The notes below the pieces were generated by a model. The model was not told where the DNA came from. It did no database searches and worked only from the letters and a program-made list of their open reading frames with translations. Shown in pieces: positions 1-5,871 of a stretch of DNA of 9,056 bases (within the stretch, counting starts at the first letter, position 1; the number at the start of each line of letters is the position of its first letter). The stretch covers positions 1 through 9,056 of the forward strand of contig URYB01000090.1 of the NCBI GenBank assembly GCA_900552085.1, given 5' to 3'. Position numbers and translations under genes: made by a program. Source of the DNA: an uncultured Lachnobacterium sp. (lineage in GTDB: Bacteria; Bacillota; Clostridia; Lachnospirales; Lachnospiraceae).

Positions 1-1319
1 TAGACATTATGGATCTCTGCATGTGTTGTCTGGCGTTCTTCATCGTGGAACTGTACGTCCTGCGGAAGTTCTCCACGGAAACTTGCCGGCTCGTTCATAT
101 CATCCCAGATACCCCGGACGCCCATATCCAGAAGTTCCTTATGGTGATCTGCCCACCAGTCCCGTACTTCTTTCCGGCCGAAATCAGGGAATACAGATTC
201 GCCCGGCCATACTTCATTCACATAAATATTTCCTTCGGTGTCTTTTGCAAAATAGTCTTTTTCAACACCTTCCTCATACATGAAATAGCCGTCCTCTTTT
301 TTCGTTCCCGGATCAATAATTGTCACCGGCTTGAAACCAATCTGTTCCATTTTGTCGCATAGCATGCCTTTTTTATCATAATATTCTTCATCCCACGTAA
401 ACACCTTAAAATTGTCCATATAGTCAATATCCAGATGAATGACATCACACGGAATCTGCAGTTTACGATACTGCTCTGCGACTTCCATGATATCCTTCGC
501 GGATGTGTAACCCCAGCGGGACTGCTGGTAGCCCAGTGTCCAAAGCTGTGGCAGCGGTGTTCTTCCGGTAAGATATGTATAATTTTTGATGACATCTGCC
601 ATGGACTCTCCGCCAAGAATGTAATAATCCAGATTTCCGTCATCCGCACCATAACAGAAATATTCCTCAGATTCTTTTCCAAGATTCAGATAACTGTGGA
701 ACGTATTGTCAAAAAACAGACCATATACACAATCTTTGCGCAGACAAATCAGAAATGGAATGGATTTGTACAGTGCGTGAAAATCCTCGTTGTGTGCCTG
801 TGGAAGATCGGAGTTCCAGTTCTCGTATTCATAGTGGCGCTTGTTGATAAATCCGCTTTTGTCCCCGAGTCCATAAAAGCTGTCTTCCGATGCCAGCACT
901 TTCAATGTCTGTACTGCATAATCCCCACCTGCTAACTTTGATGCATCATGGCCTTCTGCCTCAAGCAGATCAGCTGCTTTCTGATCCAGCGCCGCTTTTT
1001 TCACACGCTGACCACGATAATCCTCCATCAGTAAATGGCCGTTGGCATCGTATGCCTCCATATAAAATCCGTCATGAATGTGTATCGTCAGGCTTTTTGT
1101 TTTTACGACAATTGCATCCTCTGTATCTTCCACCGTGAAATCTACCGGAACCGCTTTGTCCCCCTCGATTGCCTTGGACTTGTAATCTTTCATCCAGCAA
1201 GGCACCAGTACACGGATGATGTCATCTTTTAAAATTGTTAGAATCACGTCCTGGTTTTCATAATGTAATGTTACCTGGTTTCCCTGTTGTTCGTATGATT
1301 GCTTTTTTCCAAAATTCAT
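1..1319 (-). CDS. GH31 alpha-glycosidase (alpha-glucosidase/xylosidase family), C-terminus off window
   Basis: Glycoside hydrolase family 31 enzyme, probably cytoplasmic, since no signal peptide is visible. The N-terminal 439 residues are in the window; family members are commonly 650-800 residues, so roughly the last third is missing. Residues 1-240 form the usual N-terminal beta-sandwich, ending with YGLGDKSG near residue 150. The barrel then starts, with QSRWGYTS near 270 and the substrate-pocket motif HLDIDYMDNF near 300. The nucleophile signature GIWDDMNEPASF follows, with Asp407 as predicted nucleophile. The acid/base residue lies beyond the window edge. The start is the ATG at 1319, with GGAGG six bases upstream. 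The deformylase-like gene ends 25 nt upstream, so the two are probably co-transcribed. GH31 members act on alpha-linked glucosides, xylosides or other sugars; the substrate cannot be told here. The family call is very secure. Confidence 0.95.
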   Translation of the reverse strand, partial: MNFGKKQSYEQQGNQVTLHYENQDVILTILKDDIIRVLVPCWMKDYKSKAIEGDKAVPVDFTVEDTEDAIVVKTKSLTIHIHDGFYMEAYDANGHLLMEDYRGQRVKKAALDQKAADLLEAEGHDASKLAGGDYAVQTLKVLASEDSFYGLGDKSGFINKRHYEYENWNSDLPQAHNEDFHALYKSIPFLICLRKDCVYGLFFDNTFHSYLNLGKESEEYFCYGADDGNLDYYILGGESMADVIKNYTYLTGRTPLPQLWTLGYQQSRWGYTSAKDIMEVAEQYRKLQIPCDVIHLDIDYMDNFKVFTWDEEYYDKKGMLCDKMEQIGFKPVTIIDPGTKKEDGYFMYEEGVEKDYFAKDTEGNIYVNEVWPGESVFPDFGRKEVRDWWADHHKELLDMGVRGIWDDMNEPASFRGELPQDVQFHDEERQTTHAEIHNV

Positions 1320-1344
1320 GTTATACCTCCCTGATAACAATAAC

Positions 1345-1755
1345 TTAAATCACAACACCATTGCAATGATCGACTTCGTGCTGAATAATCTGTGCTGTCC
1401 ATCCTGTATATTTGCCATGCTGCTTTTTGAAATTCTGATCCAGATAATCCACTTCAATTTCTTCATAACGCGTACATGGTCTCACTCCGTCGATTGACAG
1501 ACAGCTTTCTTCTGTCTGATACTCCCCTGACTTCTTCGTGATCACAGGATTGACCATTGCAAAATGAAATGGCCCTGCGGACACTGCGATAATCGCTTTA
1601 TTAATTCCTATCATATTTGCCGCCATGCCAACACATACATTTTTGTTTGCTCTGAGCGTATCCAAAAGGTCTGTTATGACTTGCTTATCTGCCTCTGTGG
1701 CCGGTTGTGCTTTTTTTGAGAAAATGCGTTCTCCTTTTACGATATTTTTGACCAT
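1345..1755 (-). CDS. Peptide deformylase-like metalloprotein, atypical motifs
   Basis: A 136-residue protein of the peptide deformylase family, whose classical members remove the formyl group from the initiator methionine using a metal held by one Cys and two His. All three motifs are present but altered. Motif 1 reads VGMAANMIG, so the usual Gln of GLAAxQxG is Met. Motif 2 reads EESCLS instead of EGCLS, with Cys85 as ligand. Motif 3 is QHEVDH, with His126, Glu127 and His130. The protein ends six residues after motif 3, so it lacks the C-terminal extension of housekeeping enzymes. The start is the ATG at 1755, preceded by TGGAGA at good spacing; an upstream in-frame start at 1794 lies within the preceding terminator. 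I see no clear promoter between that terminator and the gene. Short deformylase-like proteins of this kind occur in clostridia, often as extra copies. The fold is secure; activity on formyl-Met is uncertain. Confidence 0.85.
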   Translation of the reverse strand: MVKNIVKGERIFSKKAQPATEADKQVITDLLDTLRANKNVCVGMAANMIGINKAIIAVSAGPFHFAMVNPVITKKSGEYQTEESCLSIDGVRPCTRYEEIEVDYLDQNFKKQHGKYTGWTAQIIQHEVDHCNGVVI

Positions 1756-1786
1756 TGTTTCTCCATTATTCTTATACTTTCCATTC

Positions 1787-1821
1787 AAAAGCACCGGTTC
1801 TCCAGTGCTCTGTCTGTTTAT
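1787..1821 (-). terminator. Rho-independent terminator, copy A of a repeated element
   Basis: On the minus strand, AGCACTGG and CCGGTGCT form an 8-bp stem (one G-U pair) around an AGAA loop, followed by TTTT. It lies 19 nt beyond the stop codon of the Rpn-type nuclease gene. The hairpin and the 13 bases upstream of it (ATAAACAGACAG and one further A/G-side base) match the element at 2974-3010 except for a two-base difference in the loop region. Confidence 0.85.
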
Positions 1822-1840
1822 TTTGTTCTATTACTCTATT

Positions 1841-2638
1841 TTAGAGGCCTTCATTCCCTGCGTCTTTTGTCGCTTTTTCAAACTCTTCTTCTGTGTACAG
1901 CTCAAGAATTTTTTCTTTTGCGACTCCACATTTTATCATATTTCGAATGGATTCCGTACGTTCAGCGTTGCGGCCCTCTTCCCTCATTTCATTGTCTCTC
2001 ATAAGTAATGTCATGTATTCCAACCTCCATTCCTCTTGATTTTGTGCATTCTCCACAGCATTCTGAAGTTTCTTTACAAGCTCACTATCTCCAATCTGCT
2101 CCGTTGTCAGCCAATTCAAAAAATCTTTCATATCATCCGATACATCATCTGCATTTCCACCGGCACACAAGAATATTTTCGTTGATTCATCGCCCAATAC
2201 AAGTTCCGGCATCTCTTTGCATCGATTCTCAAATGTATACTTATGCAACCCCCTCTTAAATTCATCAAACGGACAAATAAAGATTACATAACTCTTTTTC
2301 AGTTCTTTATAGTTTGCGCCTCTTTCGAGCAAATTTAAATCTATCATTCCCTGATAGTATCTCGTTCTTTTCGGAAGATTATCTTTCCTGCTTGTCTGCA
2401 TCTCACAGTCATACACAGTCTTGGAATTATCCTCGCTGTACACATCAAATCGGATTCCCTTCCCATCGGCTGTCATTTCTATTGGTTTCTGCTGATCCAG
2501 CCTTGTGAAAGCGCCTACCTTCTTTCCAAGAATCAGTTCCAGCAACTCATGACAGAGTTCCGGGTTTGTTGTCATCACTTTACAAAACATAAAATCATCT
2601 GTAAAGGTTAAGTCTTCATACTTCTTTGCATTTGCCAT
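1841..2638 (-). CDS. Rpn / PDDEXK_2 family nuclease (putative transposase-type)
   Basis: A 265-residue protein of the Rpn/PDDEXK_2 family (PD-(D/E)XK nucleases annotated as recombination-promoting nuclease or transposase). The N-terminus has the typical opening LTFTDDFMFCKVM. The catalytic core follows, with Asp65 in RFDVY and Glu79-x-Gln81 in CEMQTS, then RTRYYQGMID at 92-100, which is the family's usual helix after the active site. Residues 170-225 are helical and the tail from 218 is rich in Glu, Arg and Lys. E. coli Rpn proteins are DNA endonucleases that promote RecA-independent recombination; the role in Firmicutes, where the family is multicopy, is not established. The gene is monocistronic, with its own extended -10 promoter, a GAAGGAG ribosome site and its own terminator. 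It is flanked on both sides by copies of the same terminator repeat, which suggests it was inserted or duplicated here. Confidence 0.9.
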   Translation of the reverse strand: MANAKKYEDLTFTDDFMFCKVMTTNPELCHELLELILGKKVGAFTRLDQQKPIEMTADGKGIRFDVYSEDNSKTVYDCEMQTSRKDNLPKRTRYYQGMIDLNLLERGANYKELKKSYVIFICPFDEFKRGLHKYTFENRCKEMPELVLGDESTKIFLCAGGNADDVSDDMKDFLNWLTTEQIGDSELVKKLQNAVENAQNQEEWRLEYMTLLMRDNEMREEGRNAERTESIRNMIKCGVAKEKILELYTEEEFEKATKDAGNEGL

Positions 2639-2718
2639 ATCGCATTTCTCCTTCTTCCTTTTGTGAGTAGAGAAGGCACTGCGGGCAACAGATGATTGTT
2701 ATGAAATCCTTTGCCTAC

Positions 2719-2746
2719 ATTATAACATACACTATCAATTAAGCAA
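2719..2746 (-). promoter_or_regulatory. Promoter of the Rpn-type nuclease gene
   Basis: On the minus strand, a perfect TATAAT (-10) is preceded by TG one base away, an extended -10. It sits 16 bp from TTGCTT (-35, weak beyond TTG). Predicted transcription starts near 2712, giving a leader of about 74 nt with GAAGGAG just before the ATG. Confidence 0.65.
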
Positions 2747-2884
2747 TCGTTCATCCGCAGAAACAAGCCAGTTATCGCCCAATGCCCCCCTATTTAATTG
2801 TAAAAACTCGTGGTATTACAAGCACCTGAACTTCTTGTACTTTAAATGATTTGTCCAGCCGATATTTTGACTGGATTTGATTTG

Positions 2885-2937
2885 TTTGAGTTTTGTAGAT
2901 ACAGAATAACGTATCTGTCTATTTTCATCAACTCAAA
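2885..2937. repeat. Nested inverted repeat in intergenic region
   Basis: Outer arms TTTGAGTT (2885-2892) and AACTCAAA (2930-2937) are perfect 8-bp complements. Inner arms AGATAC (2897-2902) and GTATCT (2911-2916) lie within them. No T-run follows on either strand, so it is not a standard terminator. It could be an RNA fold, an operator, or the end of an eroded element. Confidence 0.5.
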
Positions 2938-2973
2938 TTTAAAATTATATTGGTTTAAAATTTTTCCAATAAC

Positions 2974-3010
2974 AAAAGCACCGGATTTCTCCAGTGCTCT
3001 GTCTGTTTAT
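2974..3010 (-). terminator. Rho-independent terminator, copy B of a repeated element
   Basis: On the minus strand, AGCACTGGA and TCCGGTGCT form a 9-bp stem (one G-U pair) closed by a GAAA tetraloop, followed by TTTTG. The element begins at the TGA stop codon of the second DUF4230 gene. It is the same sequence as 1787-1821 apart from two extra loop bases. Confidence 0.88.
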
Positions 3011-3618
3011 CACTCTTCTTCGTCTTCTATGTATTTCCAATTAATAGTGTATTGTTTCCCAAATGTTTTTCCTAAATTATTTACATAATCCTCCAACATG
3101 GACTGTGCCCTTTGTTGTGCTTCAGATAATAATACTGTATCATTCGATGCGTTATCTTCCATTTGCTTCTCCGCAGCTTTATAAGCCTTGGTTTGATCTT
3201 CATCTGTAATATCCGCTGAATCTTTATCAAAATAGAAAGAATCCTTTGTTAAACTATCTGGGTTAACCTTTGAATCAAGCACTTTTGCCTGCGGAATTGT
3301 AATTATTACCTCGTCATTTTTCTTAACCTTAACACTTACTTTTGACGCATCAATACCCATTGTTACGGTTCCATCATAACGAATCCAAAAACGCTTGTCC
3401 TTTTTCCATAACCAAAAACCTGTCGCATTTTCTTCTTCATATTTAGCTACATTATGATAATAACATTCCATTGTTGCCAATTCACAAATATTACGCATCT
3501 GCCCTAAATTTGGTTCATGATTTACACCACTTGTATCATCCTTCTTTGTCCCACATGCTACACACGATGATATAAGTATTACTGTAATTATAAATATACT
3601 TACTATTCTCCTCATCAT
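3010..3618 (-). CDS. DUF4230 lipoprotein
   Basis: A 202-residue protein with a hydrophobic N-terminal segment at residues 5-18 and candidate lipidation cysteines at 19 (ISSC) and 22 (CVAC), so it is probably an exported lipoprotein. The remainder is a DUF4230 domain. Its landmarks are the opening MRNICELATMECYYHNVAKY at 41-60, RYDGTVTMGIDASKVSVKV at 80-98, the beta segment EVIITIPQAKVLD at 103-115, and a C-terminal helix rich in Glu and Gln around 140-185. The function of DUF4230 is unknown. The gene starts one base before the upstream gene ends (TAATG), so translation is probably coupled. Two consecutive ATG codons open it and the first is taken as the start. Its partner is a paralogue without a signal peptide. 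A strong terminator begins at its stop codon. Confidence 0.85.
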   Translation of the reverse strand: MMRRIVSIFIITVILISSCVACGTKKDDTSGVNHEPNLGQMRNICELATMECYYHNVAKYEEENATGFWLWKKDKRFWIRYDGTVTMGIDASKVSVKVKKNDEVIITIPQAKVLDSKVNPDSLTKDSFYFDKDSADITDEDQTKAYKAAEKQMEDNASNDTVLLSEAQQRAQSMLEDYVNNLGKTFGKQYTINWKYIEDEEE

Positions 3619-4145
3619 TATGTCTCCTCTGATGTAACAACTTTTAGTTCGTAAGGTCCTTCATCCTTAGATGCCTGCTCAATAAACGGTTGAATTAATC
3701 CTGTAACTGTATTTATCGCATTTTTTTGTGCTGTTTCAATTATCAACTCTTCCTTTTGACTTTTTTCTTTTGCATCCTCTATACATGCTTTATAAGCTTC
3801 CTCCGAAATTGTATTTTTATCAATAGAATTTTCTTCATACATATAATCTAAGGATGTAATGTCTACAATTGGTTCATCCAATTCAACTTTTGGAATTGTT
3901 ACGGTAACCACACTTTTTCCATCTTTATTTTCTTTTATTTCGATTTTTACTTTTTTGAAATCTATTCCAGCCTTGACTTTTGCCTCATATGAACAATAAT
4001 ATGCAATTTCTTGTGGATCATCTTTATCCATAACCTTACAAATATCATTATAAACACACTGATATGTTGACAATTTACTTACATTGATAATTTCATAAAG
4101 AGTCGATGTCGTAACTATTTTCGGCTCTGGCTTTTTTTCGAACAT
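3618..4145 (-). CDS. DUF4230 protein lacking a membrane anchor
   Basis: A 175-residue DUF4230 paralogue of the next gene: TLYEIINVSKLSTYQCVYND at 15-34, YEAKVKAGIDFKKVKIEI at 53-70 and VVTVTIPKVELDEPIV at 79-94 line up with the same segments there. Family members usually carry an N-terminal membrane helix or lipoprotein signal before the TTSTL-like start of the domain; here only nine charged residues (MFEKKPEPK) precede it. Upstream reading in the same frame reaches a TGA without another ATG, GTG or TTG. The start at 4145 has AGGAAG eight bases upstream and is acceptable. Either the protein is cytoplasmic, or the anchor was lost, or a different frame contributes the N-terminus (see the overlapping leader reading frame). 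It is the first gene of a two-gene operon. Confidence 0.78.
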   Translation of the reverse strand: MFEKKPEPKIVTTSTLYEIINVSKLSTYQCVYNDICKVMDKDDPQEIAYYCSYEAKVKAGIDFKKVKIEIKENKDGKSVVTVTIPKVELDEPIVDITSLDYMYEENSIDKNTISEEAYKACIEDAKEKSQKEELIIETAQKNAINTVTGLIQPFIEQASKDEGPYELKVVTSEET

Positions 4146-4192
4146 TTTTGAAACTTCCTGAGAAATTTCACTTTTACGTTTTCATCATTCAT
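4115..4192 (-). other. Possible 25-codon leader reading frame overlapping the DUF4230 start
   Basis: An ATG at 4192 has a good site, GAGGG, nine bases upstream and opens a basic peptide beginning MNDENVKVKFLRKFQKCSKK. It runs through the start of the DUF4230 gene in another frame and stops at 4115. A run of seven A lies in the overlap; a -1 shift there would join the peptide to the DUF4230 frame. It could be a leader peptide that couples translation, a relic of the original N-terminus, or chance. No hydrophobic anchor is encoded in it. Confidence 0.35.
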
Positions 4193-4227
4193 TTAAACAT
4201 TCCCTCATTTTCATTTGTGTTATTACT

Positions 4228-4256
4228 ATTATAAGTGGTTTGACTTTATATGTAAA
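4228..4256 (-). promoter_or_regulatory. Promoter of the DUF4230 operon
   Basis: On the minus strand, TTTACA (-35, five of six) and TATAAT (-10, perfect) are separated by exactly 17 bp. This is the best sigma-A-type promoter in the window. The start is expected near 4221, leaving a leader of about 75 nt. Confidence 0.85.
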
Positions 4257-4272
4257 CTCATAAGATTGTTAT

Positions 4273-4327
4273 ATGAAAAAAGACCTCTGAGTCAACATCA
4301 TTTTCTATGATTTTACTCATTGGTCTT
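4273..4327 (-). terminator. Terminator after the MerR-lipoprotein operon
   Basis: A long interrupted hairpin on the minus strand: AAGACC pairs with GGTCTT, TGAGT with ACTCA and ATCAT with ATGAT around a small loop. A run of six T (two of them in the stem base) follows. It lies 17 nt beyond the stop of the lipoprotein gene. The plus-strand tail is poorer in T, so the minus direction is favoured. Confidence 0.85.
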
Positions 4328-4344
4328 CTTTCTATACTAATTCG

Positions 4345-5172
4345 TTACGAAATCTCTGCCAGTTTTTTCATGATACGCGCCTGCACTTCCGTGTAATATG
4401 CAAGATCCGCTGCAGACAAATCATCGGTATTTACCTCATCTAATTGTTCCATATAATCAGCATACTGTTTCATATATTCTGCATAATCACTCATCATTCC
4501 TATCGCATCATCGGAATCCTGATACGTTTTCATGAAATCCACATACTTATCAAAAAACGCCTCGTAACTATCCATCATTTTCTTGAAATCTGTGCTCACA
4601 CCATCCTTGTTTTTTGCAGTTTTCTTTTTTGACGTTTTCTTTTTCTCACTCTTTTCCTTTTTCTTCGTGTCCTTTTCGGTATCCTTTACTTTTTCTTCCT
4701 CCTGTGTATTTTCTATCTGTTCTGCGTTATCGACCTCTTCTGTATTTTCTTCTTTCTCTGCGTCTGTATCATAAGGTTCTGTAATACTGATATACATGAC
4801 ATCATTTCTCTCATAATCTACAGAGACATGATACCCATCCTTATTATCTCCATAATAGGAATCATCTGTGCGCCAATAATCTACTGTAAAACCATTCTCC
4901 ATACAGTCATCTACGTATAAATTGTATTCATCCTCCGAAGTATTACCTATATATACATAAAACGCACTCGAAGCTTCCATATCGATTTTCCCGATATTTG
5001 ACTTTGGTTGAGGTAACAACTGTACAATTTCACTTGTTGGCCATTTTATTTCCTTGAATTCCTCCTGGTTTATGCTTTCCTCTGCTGTTGGCGTCGAACC
5101 TCTTGATCCACACGCTCCAGTGGAACATACAACAACCAGCATAAATAACATCATTACTATTTTCTTTTTCAT
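4345..5172 (-). CDS. Lipoprotein with charged linker and C-terminal helical domain (possibly DUF6591)
   Basis: A 275-residue predicted lipoprotein. The signal spans residues 1-20 with Cys21 (STGAC) as the likely lipidation site. Residues 41-132 form a compact domain beginning EIKWPTSEIVQLLPQPKSNI and including a GFTVDY segment and Tyr/Asp-rich strands. Residues 133-166 are an acidic stretch and 168-189 a strongly basic Lys stretch, giving a linker with charge blocks. Residues 191-275 are helical and start STDFKKMMDSYEAFFDKYVD, followed by a Tyr/Met-rich repeat. From memory this resembles DUF6591-type proteins of Lachnospiraceae; no biochemical role is known to me. The start codon overlaps the MerR stop by four bases (ATGA), so it is translationally coupled to the regulator and is probably its regulated target. 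A long terminator follows. Confidence 0.82.
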   Translation of the reverse strand: MKKKIVMMLFMLVVVCSTGACGSRGSTPTAEESINQEEFKEIKWPTSEIVQLLPQPKSNIGKIDMEASSAFYVYIGNTSEDEYNLYVDDCMENGFTVDYWRTDDSYYGDNKDGYHVSVDYERNDVMYISITEPYDTDAEKEENTEEVDNAEQIENTQEEEKVKDTEKDTKKKEKSEKKKTSKKKTAKNKDGVSTDFKKMMDSYEAFFDKYVDFMKTYQDSDDAIGMMSDYAEYMKQYADYMEQLDEVNTDDLSAADLAYYTEVQARIMKKLAEIS

Positions 5173-5594
5173 TTCTCTTTTTCCTCCCTTTTTTGGTTTT
5201 TCATTTTCCTCAACTCCGAAATACTCTGGACATAAGTTTTCTTCTTCCTCTCACACTCAGACGGAATGGGTAACATTCCATGGTTCTGCACATAAGAAAT
5301 GAATTCCATCTGTCCATCCAGATGTTTGATCTGTTGCTTGAGTTTTTTGATTTTTTCCCTTAAAAAATGGTTTCTTTCTTCGTCCGATAGAGTCATCAGA
5401 TACTTGATTTCTTTCAAATCAAGCTCCATTTCCCGATATACCAGAATCTGCCACAAACGTTCCAATGCGGCATCATCGTATAATCGATAGTTACCTTCTG
5501 ACCTTTCTGCCGGCAGCAATCCCTCATCATCATAAAATTGCAAGGTTCGCTTACTAACTCCTGCCAGCAGACTCACTTCGTTTACTTTTTTCAT
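5169..5594 (-). CDS. MerR-family transcriptional regulator
   Basis: A 141-residue MerR-type regulator. Residues 3-22 form the winged-helix DNA reader (VNEVSLLAGVSKRTLQFYDD), residues 24-40 the wing (EGLLPAERSEGNYRLYDD), and residues 42-67 the second helical pair. Residues 72-104 are a dimerisation coiled coil, followed by a short basic tail. There is one cysteine (114) and no effector domain, so a metal-cysteine sensor is not supported. The start at 5594 is preferred: AAAGG lies five bases upstream, and an upstream TTG at 5654 falls inside the -35 of the predicted promoter. MerR proteins bind between -35 and -10 elements set 19-20 bp apart and often control their own operon; a matching site is present just upstream. 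The gene is first in a two-gene unit with the lipoprotein. Confidence 0.92.
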   Translation of the reverse strand: MKKVNEVSLLAGVSKRTLQFYDDEGLLPAERSEGNYRLYDDAALERLWQILVYREMELDLKEIKYLMTLSDEERNHFLREKIKKLKQQIKHLDGQMEFISYVQNHGMLPIPSECERKKKTYVQSISELRKMKNQKREEKEK

Positions 5595-5623
5595 TACGGC
5601 CTTTACCTTTCTCCGTACTTTGA

Positions 5624-5654
5624 AGCATAAACTATCACGCATACGTGACTGCAA
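5624..5654 (-). promoter_or_regulatory. MerR-type autoregulated promoter and operator
   Basis: On the minus strand, TTGCAG (-35, only TTG matches) and TATGCT (-10, four of six) are 19 bp apart, longer than the normal 17. The spacer contains the dyad TCACG-N4-CGTGA (5635-5648). This is the layout that MerR proteins use to realign an over-long spacer. The predicted RNA start near 5617 leaves a leader of about 23 nt with AAAGG. Confidence 0.6.
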
Positions 5655-5660
5655 TACCTA

Positions 5661-5699
5661 TTTCCGGAAACACATCACTTTGGTTCCATAAAGGCCTTT
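5661..5699. promoter_or_regulatory. Two 10-bp palindromes upstream of the MerR promoter
   Basis: TTTCCGGAAA (5661-5670) and AAAGGCCTTT (5690-5699) are perfect self-complementary decamers 19 bp apart, just upstream of the predicted -35. They could be extra protein-binding sites. Short palindromes also arise by chance, so the call is weak. Confidence 0.3.
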
Positions 5700-5742
5700 G
5701 TAAAATTTGCGAATTTGAAATTTGTTAAAAGTTATGTAGAAA

Positions 5743-5871
5743 ACTCCTGCTGGGGTATATGAGGAAAAATCCTCTTAAAATACCCTGTTCAGGGGTATAT
5801 CCCAAAAAATCATTGCAAAATACCCCACCTATGGGTATATGCAAAAAAACTGCCCCAAAATACCCCGATTT
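5743..5871. repeat. Tandem hairpin array with exact 40-bp period
   Basis: GGGGTATAT (or GGGTATAT) recurs with its TATAT at 5756, 5796 and 5836; AAAATACCC recurs at 5777, 5817 and 5857. Both periods are exactly 40 bp. The two motifs are complementary, so each TACCC end can pair with the GGGTA start of the next unit over a 6-7 nt loop. The linkers between hairpins vary but all contain runs of A. The first linker has its own hairpin, GAGGA-AAAA-TCCTC. The period is not a multiple of three, which argues against coding. On the minus strand each stem is followed by T-runs, so the array may be serial terminators. Confidence 0.75.

Larger units (their letters stand above)
2639..2973. other. Gene-free stretch with nuclease promoter and inverted repeats
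   Basis: The 371 bp between the nuclease gene and the DUF4230 gene, counting the terminator at 2974-3010, hold no credible gene. The left part is the leader and promoter of the nuclease gene. The right part, about 2747-2973, is AT-rich and carries a nested inverted repeat (2885-2937) plus shorter arms TACAAG/CTTGTA around 2817-2840 and TCCAG/CTGGA around 2853-2875. One plus-strand reading frame of about 80 codons runs through it, but it lacks a convincing ribosome site and overlaps the terminator and the opposite gene, so I do not call it. Confidence 0.6.

Noticed and set aside
435..935. Plus-strand 166-codon reading frame
   Set aside because: It is the antisense shadow of the GH31 gene, whose conserved motifs on the minus strand are clear. 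The same holds for the other plus-strand frames in 1-1232.
5595..5654. Longer MerR start at TTG 5654
   Set aside because: The added 20 residues do not resemble MerR proteins and the TTG lies within the predicted -35; the ATG at 5594 begins the conserved helix with proper spacing to AAAGG.
5743..5871. CRISPR array
   Set aside because: The conserved parts are short hairpin arms of 9-10 bp, the spacing is too short for repeat plus spacer, and there are no cas genes.
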